Assembly (NCBI GenBank): GCA_903960915.1 | Contig: CAJCCO010000109.1 | Location: 1-64,000 of the forward strand | DNA from: an uncultured beta proteobacterium | Lineage (GTDB): Bacteria; Pseudomonadota; Gammaproteobacteria; Burkholderiales; Burkholderiaceae_C | DNA: 64,000 nucleotides | Reading direction: 5' to 3' | Shown: positions 29,071-37,976 of the stretch, piece by piece | How the letters are laid out: every line of letters begins with the position of its first letter | Position numbering within the stretch: position 1 is the first letter of the stretch | Made by a program: the position numbers and the translations under genes | Notes under the pieces: model-generated | The model's input: the letters and a program-made list of their open reading frames with translations, nothing else | Database searches by the model: none | What the model was told of the DNA's origin: nothing

Positions 29071-30231
29071 TTAAGCCCCGTGGGCGCGCAACATGGCGCG
29101 CGAAATGATGTGGCGCTGGATTTCGCTGGTGCCGTCCCAGATGCGCTCGACCCGGGCGTCGCGCCAGAAACGTTCAATGGGCATCTCGCTCATCAGGCCC
29201 ATGCCGCCAAAAATTTGCAGCGTCTGGTCGGTGATGCGCGCCAGCGCCTCCGAGGCAAACAACTTGGCCATGGCCGCATCCGAATCTGTCATGCGGCCCT
29301 GGTCGCATTTCCAGGCAGCGTGCAGGGTCAGCAGCTCGGCGGCTTGCAGCTCGGTGGCCATGTCGGCGAGCTTGAAGCCGGTGCCCTGAAAGCGGCCAAT
29401 GGCTTGGCCAAACTGGTGCCGGGTTGCGGCCCATTCGGTGGCCAGGTCCAGCACACGCCGCCCCCGCCCCACGCTGGTAGCAGCCACGGTCAGGCGCGTG
29501 GCGCCCAGCCATTCGCCCATCAGGTCAAACCCTTTGCCCTCTTCGCCCAGGCGCTTGTAGACCGGCACCTTGCAATCGGTAAAAAACAGTTCGCTTTGGT
29601 GGTAGCCGCGGTGCGACACGCAGGCCGGGCCACGGCGGGCGGTCAGCCCTGGGGTATCCAGATCGACCAGAAAGCCGGTGATTTTTTTCTTCGGGCCGTG
29701 CGCAGTTTCTTCAACATCGGTGGCGGCAAACAGCACCACAAAATCAGACTTGTCGGCATGGCTGATGAAATGTTTGCCGCCGTTGATGACGTAATGGTCG
29801 CCTTGCAGCACCGCCCGCGTGCGCATGCCGCGCACATCGGAGCCGGCGTTGGGTTCGGTCATGGCCAGGCAGTCGTGGCGCTCACCGCGAATGGTGGGCA
29901 GCAAGTACTCTTCAATCTGCTGGCCCTGGCAGGCGCGCAAGATATTGCTGGGGCGCGCCACCAGCATTTGCAGGCCGTAAGAGGCCCGACCCAGCTCGCG
30001 CTCCATCAGCGTGATGTCAAAGTTGTTCAGGCCACCACCACCGAATTCTTCGGGCATGTTGGCCGCGTACAGGCCCAGGTCGATGGCGCGTTGTTGCAAA
30101 TGCGCGGCCAGCTCTGCGGGCACGTCGTCCAGACGCTCGACCTCGGCTTCGTGCGGGTACAACTCTTTTTCGACAAAGGTGCGCACTGTGTCGACCAGCA
30201 TGGTTTGTTCGGTGGAGAGTTCGAAATGCAT
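29071..30231 (-). CDS. Acyl-CoA dehydrogenase (candidate gamma-butyrobetainyl/crotonobetainyl-CoA oxidoreductase)
   Basis: 'LAMTEPNAGSDVRGMRTRAV', 'RHQFGQAIGRFQGTGFKLADMATELQAAELLTLHAAW', 'LQIFGGMGLMSEMPIERFWRDARVERIWDGTSEIQRHIISR'; start at MHFELSTEQ. Confidence 0.94.
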   Translation of the reverse strand: MHFELSTEQTMLVDTVRTFVEKELYPHEAEVERLDDVPAELAAHLQQRAIDLGLYAANMPEEFGGGGLNNFDITLMERELGRASYGLQMLVARPSNILRACQGQQIEEYLLPTIRGERHDCLAMTEPNAGSDVRGMRTRAVLQGDHYVINGGKHFISHADKSDFVVLFAATDVEETAHGPKKKITGFLVDLDTPGLTARRGPACVSHRGYHQSELFFTDCKVPVYKRLGEEGKGFDLMGEWLGATRLTVAATSVGRGRRVLDLATEWAATRHQFGQAIGRFQGTGFKLADMATELQAAELLTLHAAWKCDQGRMTDSDAAMAKLFASEALARITDQTLQIFGGMGLMSEMPIERFWRDARVERIWDGTSEIQRHIISRAMLRAHGA

Positions 30232-30307
30232 CTGGGTTCTGCCTAAAAAATGGGTCAATAAAAACGCGGCATCGGAAACGGAAATGACAACGGCAACGGC
30301 AACAGCC

Positions 30308-30874
30308 TCAGCGCCTGATGCCGATAGCCTGGCCCGCCTGCTTGGGCCGGGGCAAAGCCGCATGGGCCTGGTGAATGGCTTGCAGGCGGTGCTGCAAATC
30401 GGCCGGCATGGGCGCGGCACGCCCGGCTTGCATGTTCACATGCACCAGCATCTGCTCGCCCGTGGCCAGCAACTCACCGCTTGTGGCGTGGTACATGGCG
30501 TGAAAAATATGCAGCCGCTTGTCGTCCAGGTCTAGCAGTTGCAGCGTCAGGCGCAAGGGCGCGTGAAGCGCGGCTTCGCGCAGGTTGTGTATTTGCGTCT
30601 GCACCGTGTAGAGCGAATGGCCACCCTGGTCGCGGTAGGCCTCGTCTATACCGATGGTGCGAAAGAAGGCGTCCGAGTTGTCGCCAAACACCAGCAAGTA
30701 GCACGACTCGCTCATGTGGCCGTTGTAGTCCACCCAGGCGGCTTGCACCTGGGTTTGCATGAGCTGCAGGGGCGCATCAATAGGCGCCTGCGGGTCCCAG
30801 GGGCGGTGGCCGGTGCCTTCGAGCGGCGTGGACAGACGCTCTGGTTTGGACGGTTGTTCGGGCAGTGTTGTCAT
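30308..30874 (-). CDS. Hotdog-fold acyl-CoA thioesterase, betainyl-CoA-thioesterase-like (paralogue 2)
   Basis: 'VDYNGHMSESCYLLVFGDNSDAFFRTIG', 'KRLHIFHAMYHATSGELLATGEQMLVHV'; start at MTTLPEQPS. Confidence 0.85.
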   Translation of the reverse strand: MTTLPEQPSKPERLSTPLEGTGHRPWDPQAPIDAPLQLMQTQVQAAWVDYNGHMSESCYLLVFGDNSDAFFRTIGIDEAYRDQGGHSLYTVQTQIHNLREAALHAPLRLTLQLLDLDDKRLHIFHAMYHATSGELLATGEQMLVHVNMQAGRAAPMPADLQHRLQAIHQAHAALPRPKQAGQAIGIRR

Positions 30875-30884
30875 GGGTTGGTCC

Positions 30885-31364
30885 TCAGCGCGGTTTCGGC
30901 AAGGCCATGACGCGCCCCACATGCTCGGGCCGGGGCAGCGCCTGGTGGGCTGCCGCCAGCGCCTGCACCTGCTCCAGTACCGGCGGCACAAACTCGGTGG
31001 CACGTGGCCCGTCCATGGCCACGTGCAGCAGCATTTGTTCATTGGCCGCCAGCACCGTGGGCTGACCGGCCAGGTGCAAGGTGTGGTGAATGTGCAGGCG
31101 CTTGGCGTCCAGGCCCAGCACTTGCGTGCGCACTTCCACCAGCGCGCCGACCTTGACCTCGTGCAGGTAATTCAGGTGGCACTCCAGCGTGAACAGGCTG
31201 TGGCCGGAGGCGGCGCGGCCCGCGCTGTCCAGACCGATCTGGTCCATCAGACCGTCGGTGGCGTAGCTGAAAATCAGCAGGTAATAGGCATCGCGCAAGT
31301 GCCCGTTGTAGTCCACCCAATCGGGCAACACCGGGCCTTGGTAGGTGGTTAACAAGCCAGACAT
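30885..31364 (-). CDS. Hotdog-fold acyl-CoA thioesterase, betainyl-CoA-thioesterase-like (paralogue 1)
   Basis: 'VDYNGHLRDAYYLLIFSYATDGLMDQIG', 'KRLHIHHTLHLAGQPTVLAANEQMLLHV'; start at MSGLLTTYQG. Confidence 0.87.
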   Translation of the reverse strand: MSGLLTTYQGPVLPDWVDYNGHLRDAYYLLIFSYATDGLMDQIGLDSAGRAASGHSLFTLECHLNYLHEVKVGALVEVRTQVLGLDAKRLHIHHTLHLAGQPTVLAANEQMLLHVAMDGPRATEFVPPVLEQVQALAAAHQALPRPEHVGRVMALPKPR

Positions 31365-31374
31365 GAACGCGCCC

Positions 31375-32349
31375 TTACTCGTCCAGCGAAATGCCGTGCT
31401 TGATCTTGGTGGCACGCACGGCAGCTTGCACGGCCAGCAGGCAGTCGTCGCGGTAACGCTCCAGGTCGGCAATGCTGTGCTTTCCGAGCTGCACCGTGGT
31501 GCCGTCCACCACGCCTTCAATCAGCGCGTCGGTCAACTCTGGCGCTTCCAGCTTGGTCCAGGGCAGCTTGAGGGCCGGGCCAAACTGGGCCATGAAGTGG
31601 CGCATACCAGCATCGCCACCGGCCAGGGTGTAGATCAAAAAGCTGCCCATGAAAGACCAGCGAATGCCCGCACCGTAGCGAATGGCGTCGTCAATTTCGC
31701 CCGTGGTGGCAATGCCGTCGTTGACCAAATGCAGCGACTCGCGCCACATCGCTTCGAGCAAGCGGTCAGCAATGAAACCAGGGATTTCCTTGCGTACATG
31801 CAAAGGCTTCATGCCCAGGTCGCGGTAGACCTGCATGGCAGCGGCCACGGCGTCGGGAGAGGTCTTGACCCCACCCACCACCTCCACCAGCGGCAGCAGG
31901 TAGACCGGGTTGAACGGGTGACCCACCACGCAGCGCTCGGGGTGCTGGGCCTGAGCGTAAAACTCGCTGGGCAACAGGCCTGAGGTGCTGGAGCCAATCA
32001 GCACATTGGCGCGTGCGGCAGCGGTAATTTTGGCGTGCAGCTCAATTTTCAGGTCCAGCCGCTCGGGCGCGCTTTCCTGGATGAAGTCGGCCGTGGCTAC
32101 GCATTCCTCAACCGTGGCGACAAAGCGCAAACGGCTGGGTGAAGCGCCGGCTTTTAAGCCCTGCTTTTCCAGCGCGGGCCAGGCATTGGCCACGCGCTTG
32201 CGCAGCTGCTCTTCAGCGCCGGGCGCTGGGTCCCAGGCGATAACGTCCAGCCCGTTGGCCAGCGCACGCGCCACCCAGCCGCTGCCGATGACGCCACTGC
32301 CAATGGCGGCAAAGGTTTTGATGTCAGTTACAAATGTTGAAGCACTCAT
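31375..32349 (-). CDS. lcdH: L-carnitine dehydrogenase (3-hydroxyacyl-CoA dehydrogenase superfamily)
   Basis: '[29 protein letters not shown]', '[20 protein letters not shown]', '[46 protein letters not shown]'. Confidence 0.88.
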   Translation of the reverse strand: MSASTFVTDIKTFAAIGSGVIGSGWVARALANGLDVIAWDPAPGAEEQLRKRVANAWPALEKQGLKAGASPSRLRFVATVEECVATADFIQESAPERLDLKIELHAKITAAARANVLIGSSTSGLLPSEFYAQAQHPERCVVGHPFNPVYLLPLVEVVGGVKTSPDAVAAAMQVYRDLGMKPLHVRKEIPGFIADRLLEAMWRESLHLVNDGIATTGEIDDAIRYGAGIRWSFMGSFLIYTLAGGDAGMRHFMAQFGPALKLPWTKLEAPELTDALIEGVVDGTTVQLGKHSIADLERYRDDCLLAVQAAVRATKIKHGISLDE

Positions 32350-32396
32350 GGCGATTCCTTGCAGTCTTGAAATGGTGGGGGGGCAAAAAGCCAGCT

Positions 32397-33287
32397 TTAT
32401 TGGCGGCGTGGCTTGAGGTTCATCTTGACCCGGCCTTGCGCTGGCGTCATGGGCTTGGCGCCCATGCAGCGAATCAGTTCAATCACCCGCTCCACCAGTT
32501 GGCCGTTGCTGGCGTGCACGCCTTTGTCGAGCCAGATGTTGTCTTCCAGCCCCACCCGCACCTGGCCGCCCAACAACACGGCTTGCGCAGCCATGGGCAT
32601 TTGCATGCGCCCAATGCCAAAGGCGGCCCAGGTGGCACCCTGGGGCACGTTGTCCACCATGGCCTTCATGGTGGTGGTGTCCGCCGGCGCGCCCCACGGA
32701 ATGCCCATGCAGAGCTGGAACAGCGGGTCGTGCAGCAAGCCTTCCTTGATCATCTGGTTGGCAAACCAGAGGTGACCGGTGTCAAAAATTTCCAGCTCGG
32801 CCTTCACGCCCAGCTCGGTGATGCGCTTGGCGCCTGCGCGCAAAGCCGCCGGGGTGGAGACGTAAATGGTGTCGCCGTCGCCAAAGTTGAGCGTGCCGCA
32901 GTCCAGGGTGCAAATGTCAGGCAACAGCTGCTCCACGTGCACCAGGCGGGTCAAAGGGCCCACCAGATCGGTGCCGGGGCCAAAGTTCATGGGGTTTTCG
33001 CCCGCGCCAATCTCCAGGTCACCGCCCATGCCGGCGGTCAGGTTGACGATGATGTCCACGCCCGAGTCGGCAATGCGCTCCATCACCTCGCGGTACAACA
33101 TGGGGTCGCGGCTGCCCTTGCCGGTTTGGGGGTCGCGCACATGGCAATGCACCACGGTGGCGCCGGCCTTGGCGGCCTCAACGGCAGCGGCGGCAATTTG
33201 CGCGGGCGTGACAGGAATGGCCGGGTGTTTGTCGACAGTGTCGCCAGCCCCGGTCAGGGCACAAGTAATGATGACGTCGTGGTTCAT
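32397..33287 (-). CDS. Beta-keto acid cleavage enzyme (BKACE, DUF849), candidate 3-dehydrocarnitine cleavage
   Basis: '[28 protein letters not shown]', '[30 protein letters not shown]', 'LTAGMGG', 'VGLEDNIWL'; start at MNHDVIITC. Confidence 0.93.
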   Translation of the reverse strand: MNHDVIITCALTGAGDTVDKHPAIPVTPAQIAAAAVEAAKAGATVVHCHVRDPQTGKGSRDPMLYREVMERIADSGVDIIVNLTAGMGGDLEIGAGENPMNFGPGTDLVGPLTRLVHVEQLLPDICTLDCGTLNFGDGDTIYVSTPAALRAGAKRITELGVKAELEIFDTGHLWFANQMIKEGLLHDPLFQLCMGIPWGAPADTTTMKAMVDNVPQGATWAAFGIGRMQMPMAAQAVLLGGQVRVGLEDNIWLDKGVHASNGQLVERVIELIRCMGAKPMTPAQGRVKMNLKPRRQ

Positions 33288-33405
33288 GCAAGGGTTCCTC
33301 GGTAAGTGATCAAGGGCAGACGACCGGCCTGCGGTTTGGCTGGGGTCAGGGCCTTGGGGTACTTCGCAATGTAGCCCTGAACCTTGCCACACATCCAACC
33401 GATAC

Positions 33406-33431
33406 CGACATGGTATTGACATTTAGCGACA
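33406..33431. promoter_or_regulatory. Candidate operator: three helically phased (C/T)GACA repeats upstream of the carnitine operon
   Basis: cgaca at 33406, tgaca at 33417, cgaca at 33427 (about 10.5-nt spacing) in the divergent BKACE/MFS intergenic region. Confidence 0.4.
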
Positions 33432-33492
33432 CAACCTCACCCTCGTTTACCCTGTAGATGCGGCAGCACGCCACCTAGCACCCAGCGCGCTT

Positions 33493-34824
33493 GTGCCACA
33501 CTCGCGCCACTTCATGGCTGCGCTTGCTTCAAGATGCGCCATTTATTTCCAAGGATTTGTTTTGGGTAAATTACTGTTACCGCTCACCGCTTTGCTCAGC
33601 GGTGTCGGCATGCTGGTGGTAGGAACGGGCTTGTTGTTCTCAGCCATTGGTGCGCAGGCCGGCCAGGCCAAGTTTTCCAGCCTGGTGACCGGTTTGGTGA
33701 TGTCAGCCTACTTTGCCGGCTTTGTTTACGGCACCTATGCCTGCCCGGTCATCATTCGTACGGTGGGGCATATCCGGGCCTTTGCGGCCATGGCCTCCAT
33801 CGCCTCAGCGCTGCCCATTTTGCACGCGCTCTGGATCAACCCCTGGTCTTGGGGCGTGCTGCGCTTCGTCACCGGTGTGTGCCTGGTGGGGCTGTATATC
33901 GTGGTGGAGAGCTGGCTCAACGTGGTGGCCGTCAGCGAGCAACGCGGCAAGGTGTTTGCCATTTATATGGCGGTCAATGGCGTGGCCATGGCTTTGGGCC
34001 AGTGGCTGATTTTGGTGGGTGACCGCTTTGGTTTTGTGCCGTTTGCGATGGTCTCCATTCTGTTTTCTTTTGCGCTTTTGCCCATCACACTCACGCCGGT
34101 GCAAGAACCGCAGCCGACCGAGGCCCCCAAGCTGGGCTTGTTCAAGCTGTTTGCCATCTCGCCAATTGGCGTGATTGCGGCGGTGGGCTCGGGTTTGCTC
34201 AACGGTGCGCTTTACAGCCTGGGCCATTTGTTTGGCCAGGGCGTGGGCTTTAGCGAGGCCGGTATTGCCACCTTCATGGCCGCCACCATTTTGGGCGGCG
34301 CTGTTTTTCAGTGGCCGGTGGGGCACTTGTCTGACACCTATGACCGGCGTTGGGTGCTGTTTTGGGTGTGCGTGGCCAGTGCGGTCGTCGCCAGTACCGG
34401 CTTTTACCTGGCGCGCGAGTACGAAGGCTCTCTGATTGTGCTGGGCATCATCTACGGCGGCCTGTCTTTCACCATTTACGGCTTGGCAGTGGCCCACGTG
34501 AACGATTTGATTGACCAATCCAGGGTGTTGGAGGTGACGGGCGGCTTGCTGCTTTTGTACGGCATTGGCGCCACAATTGGCCCCACGCTGGGTGGCGCCA
34601 TCATGGACTGGCTGGGGCCAGAGAGCCTGATGCTTTACTTTGCGGTGATGCTGTTGCTGCTGGCGGTCAACATTTGGCACTTCACCCGCAGCAAGAAACG
34701 CGGCACCGTCAAACCCGAACACAAGGCCGACTATGTGCTCATGGGCAGTGGTTCGCAGGCTTTGTTGCAGATGGACCCACGCCGCGAACAGCCCCCCAAG
34801 CCTGAAGCACCGCCCCCACCCTAA
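33493..34824 (+). CDS. MFS transporter
   Basis: About 12 hydrophobic segments; 'LPLTALLSGVGMLVVGTGLLFSAIGAQAG', 'LYIVVESWLNVVAVSEQRGKVFAIYMAVNGVAMALGQ'; exact start uncertain. Confidence 0.88.
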   Translation: MPHSRHFMAALASRCAIYFQGFVLGKLLLPLTALLSGVGMLVVGTGLLFSAIGAQAGQAKFSSLVTGLVMSAYFAGFVYGTYACPVIIRTVGHIRAFAAMASIASALPILHALWINPWSWGVLRFVTGVCLVGLYIVVESWLNVVAVSEQRGKVFAIYMAVNGVAMALGQWLILVGDRFGFVPFAMVSILFSFALLPITLTPVQEPQPTEAPKLGLFKLFAISPIGVIAAVGSGLLNGALYSLGHLFGQGVGFSEAGIATFMAATILGGAVFQWPVGHLSDTYDRRWVLFWVCVASAVVASTGFYLAREYEGSLIVLGIIYGGLSFTIYGLAVAHVNDLIDQSRVLEVTGGLLLLYGIGATIGPTLGGAIMDWLGPESLMLYFAVMLLLLAVNIWHFTRSKKRGTVKPEHKADYVLMGSGSQALLQMDPRREQPPKPEAPPPP

Positions 34825-35021
34825 ACCCCAGCACCCCAGGAAACCCCGGCAAACCGGGCGCTCCACCCCAGCCCAGCCCAGCCCAGCCAGCGCGGGTCAA
34901 TTATTCAGATTGAAACCAGCCCGGCACAGGCCATGGCGCCCGGCGGGGTACGGGGCTTGCCCTACACTTTGCGGCAGCCCCCCGCAACCCGGGCGCGGCA
35001 TGATATTTTGAGAGGTGTGCC

Positions 35022-36641
35022 TTGACCCCGAATGAATACGATTACATCGTTGTTGGCAGTGGCTCAGCCGGCTGCGTGCTGGCCGACCGGCTGAGCGCCG
35101 ATGGCACCAACACCGTGTTGGTGCTCGAAGCCGGTGGCCACGACCGGCGCCTGTGGATCAACATGCCCATTGGCTACGGCAAGACGTTTTACGACGAGCG
35201 CGTGAACTGGAAATTTGAAGCCCAGCCTGATGCGGGCCTGCACGACCGACGCATCTACTTTCCGCGTGGCCGCGTGGTGGGAGGCTCCAGCTCCATCAAC
35301 GCCATGGTGTACTGCCGCGGCTTACCCGGTGACTTTGACGACTGGGCGAAGGCGGGCAACCCGGGTTGGTCCTGGAATGATGTGCGTCCGGTCTACGAGA
35401 AATTTGAACGCCGCGTGGATGCCCAGGGCCGGGCTGCCCAGGGCGGCCCCCTGTTTGTGAGCGATGTGCGCCAAGAACTGCACCCCATGGCAGACATCTT
35501 TTTTGAGGGCGCGCGCCAGATGGGCATTCCTTTCACTGAAGACTTCAACGGCCCGCAGCCTGAGGGCGTGGGCCGCTACCACATCAACACCCGCCATGGC
35601 ATGCGCTGGTCTGCGGCCGATGCGTTTTTGCGCCCTGCCCTGAAGCGGCCCCATGTCAAACTGCAAACCGGCGCCCTGGTGGAGCGCGTGCTGTTCGAGG
35701 GCAACAAAGCCGTCGGCGTGCGCTACCAGATGGACGGCGTGCAACACACCGCGCGGGCGCGCGCCGCCGTGGTCTTGAGCGCCGGAGCGGTGCAAACCCC
35801 GCAGCTGCTGCAACTCTCTGGCGTTGGGCCGGGGGCGCTCTTGCAAGAAAAAGGTATTCCTGTGTTGCTGGCGCAAAACAATGTGGGCGGCCATCTGCAA
35901 GACCACCTGGCCATGAGCTATTACTACAAGGCCACGCAACCCACCCTCAACAACGTGCTGAGCTCGCTCTGGGGAAAACTCAAGGTGGGTCTGCAATACG
36001 TCACCACCCTGGGCGGGCCCTTGAGCATCAGCGTCAACCAGGCGGGCGGCTTTGTCAAATCAAGTCCTGACGCTGCACAGGCTGATTTGCAGCTGTATTG
36101 CAACCCGGTGACCTACACACTGGCGCCGTCCACCAAGGGCACGCAAATCGTGCCGGACTCGTTTGCTGGATTTATTTTGTGCTTTCAGCCCTGCCGGCCG
36201 TTGAGCCGTGGCCGCATTGACATTGCCAGCCCCGACATTCACAGCGCCCCCTCCATTCAGCCCAATTACCTGTCGCACCCGGACGATGTGCAGGTGGCTT
36301 TGCGGGGTGCACAGCTGGTGAAACGCCTGAACCAGACGGCGGCCTTTCGCGGCCTGATCAAGGAGCCGATGGCCCCGGTGGTGGACTTGCTCGATGACGC
36401 CGGCATGATTGACGACTTCCGCGCCCGGGCCAGCACCTGCTACCACCCGGTGGGCACCTGCGTGATGGGCCGTGACCCGGCCCATTCCGTGGTGGACGCG
36501 AACCTCAAGGTGCACGGCCTGGACGGCCTGTACGTGGTGGACGCCTCGGTCTTTCCTACGGTCACCTCCGGCAACACCCACGCGCCCACCACCATGGTGG
36601 CGCACAAGGGGGCGGACGCCATTTTGGCGGCACGGCGTTAA
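35022..36641 (+). CDS. GMC-family oxidoreductase (choline/alcohol dehydrogenase-like)
   Basis: 'YDYIVVGSGSAGCVLADRLSADGTNTVLVLEAGG', 'FPRGRVVGGSSSINAMVY', C-terminal 'CYHPVGTCVMG...VHGLDGLYVVDASVFPTVTSGNTHAPTTMVA'; TTG start. Confidence 0.94.
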   Translation: MTPNEYDYIVVGSGSAGCVLADRLSADGTNTVLVLEAGGHDRRLWINMPIGYGKTFYDERVNWKFEAQPDAGLHDRRIYFPRGRVVGGSSSINAMVYCRGLPGDFDDWAKAGNPGWSWNDVRPVYEKFERRVDAQGRAAQGGPLFVSDVRQELHPMADIFFEGARQMGIPFTEDFNGPQPEGVGRYHINTRHGMRWSAADAFLRPALKRPHVKLQTGALVERVLFEGNKAVGVRYQMDGVQHTARARAAVVLSAGAVQTPQLLQLSGVGPGALLQEKGIPVLLAQNNVGGHLQDHLAMSYYYKATQPTLNNVLSSLWGKLKVGLQYVTTLGGPLSISVNQAGGFVKSSPDAAQADLQLYCNPVTYTLAPSTKGTQIVPDSFAGFILCFQPCRPLSRGRIDIASPDIHSAPSIQPNYLSHPDDVQVALRGAQLVKRLNQTAAFRGLIKEPMAPVVDLLDDAGMIDDFRARASTCYHPVGTCVMGRDPAHSVVDANLKVHGLDGLYVVDASVFPTVTSGNTHAPTTMVAHKGADAILAARR

Positions 36642-36723
36642 CGCTCGGTTGGCCTGAACCCCACCTCCCTCACCCCACCCCCCCAAACCCCCAACCTGAA
36701 TTCCTCATTTTCTGGAGATTTGC

Positions 36724-37917
36724 ATGAAACTCGAATCGATCAAGACCTTCATCGTGGCCAACCCGCCCCCCAGCTTTGGCGGGCGCTATTTCGTCTTTGT
36801 CAAAATCCGCACCACCTGCGGTATCGAAGGCGTGGGCGAAGCCTATGCCGCCACCTTCAGCCCGCAAGTGGTGGCCAGCATGGCCGAAGACTTGTTTGAG
36901 CGCGTATTTGCCGGCCAGGACCCCATGCAAGTGGAAACGCTGTGGCGCAAGGCCTATGGCGAAGGCTTCTCCCTGCGGCCCGATATTTCGCTGATGGGCG
37001 TGCTCAGCGCGCTGGAGATGGCGTGCTGGGACATCACCGGCAAAGCCCTGAACCAGCCGGTCTACAAACTGCTGGGTGGCCTGGTGAACCCGCGCCTGCG
37101 CAGCTACACCTACCTGTACCCCGACGCTGACGAGGACGACTCGTTTTATGGCGACCCCGACCGCTCGGCCGAGCGTGCCGCACGCTACGTGCAAGAGGGT
37201 TTCACCGCCGTCAAGTTTGACCCGGTGGGCGGCTATTCGGTGTTTGATCCGCGCCAGCCCACGCTGGAACGCATGGATTTGTCCGAGCGTTTTTGCGCCC
37301 GCATTCGTGAAGCTGTGGGCGACAAGGCCGACTTGCTGTTTGGCACCCACGGCCAGTTCACCGTGTCGGGGGCCAAGCGCCTGGCGCGCCGCCTGGAGCC
37401 CTACAACCCATTGTGGTTTGAAGAGCCCACACCACCCGAGCGCCCTGAGATGATGGCCGAGGTGGCGCACTACACCTGCATTCCGGTGGCCACGGGCGAA
37501 CGCCTGACCACCAAATACGAGTTTGCCCGCGTGCTGGAAACCGGTGCGGCCACTATTCTGCAACCCAACCTGGGCCGCGTGGGCGGCATTCTGGAAGCCA
37601 AGAAAATTGCCGCACTGGCTGAAGTGCATTACGCGCAAATTGCGCCCCACCTCTACTGCGGCCCCATCGTGGCGGCGGCCAATATTCAATTGGCGGCCTG
37701 CATTCCCAACTTCCTGATTCTCGAAAGCATTCAGCAGTTTGGCGGCTTCCACGCCGAGTTGTTGAAGAAGCCGCTGCAGTGGGAAGGCGGCTATGTGATT
37801 CCGAGCAAAGAACCCGGCCTGGGCGTGGAGTTGAACGAAGAGGTGGCACTGGCCCACCCCTACGACAGCCGCCGCCTGCACCTGGACATGGCGCAGCACC
37901 CGCTGGGCTACTTCTGA
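36724..37917 (+). CDS. Mandelate racemase/muconate lactonizing enzyme family (enolase superfamily) sugar-acid dehydratase-like
   Basis: 'YFVFVKIRTTCGIEGVGEAYAATF', 'ALEMACWDITGKALNQPVYKLLGG', 'LFGTHGQFTVSGAKRLARRLEPYNPLWFEEPTPPERPEMMAEVA'. Confidence 0.92.
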   Translation: MKLESIKTFIVANPPPSFGGRYFVFVKIRTTCGIEGVGEAYAATFSPQVVASMAEDLFERVFAGQDPMQVETLWRKAYGEGFSLRPDISLMGVLSALEMACWDITGKALNQPVYKLLGGLVNPRLRSYTYLYPDADEDDSFYGDPDRSAERAARYVQEGFTAVKFDPVGGYSVFDPRQPTLERMDLSERFCARIREAVGDKADLLFGTHGQFTVSGAKRLARRLEPYNPLWFEEPTPPERPEMMAEVAHYTCIPVATGERLTTKYEFARVLETGAATILQPNLGRVGGILEAKKIAALAEVHYAQIAPHLYCGPIVAAANIQLAACIPNFLILESIQQFGGFHAELLKKPLQWEGGYVIPSKEPGLGVELNEEVALAHPYDSRRLHLDMAQHPLGYF

Positions 37918-37976
37918 ACTTTGCCCACCATTTGCCTGACTCCTTTGCCCTCATCCCGTTACCCACGGCCGTACCC

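Noticed and set aside
29080-30246. 388-aa + strand ORF opposite the acyl-CoA dehydrogenase
   Set aside because: Antisense shadow; no motif support.
34861-34890. Short (gccca)n tandem run between the MFS and GMC genes
   Set aside because: Only about four 5-nt units; likely simple low-complexity sequence without clear function.
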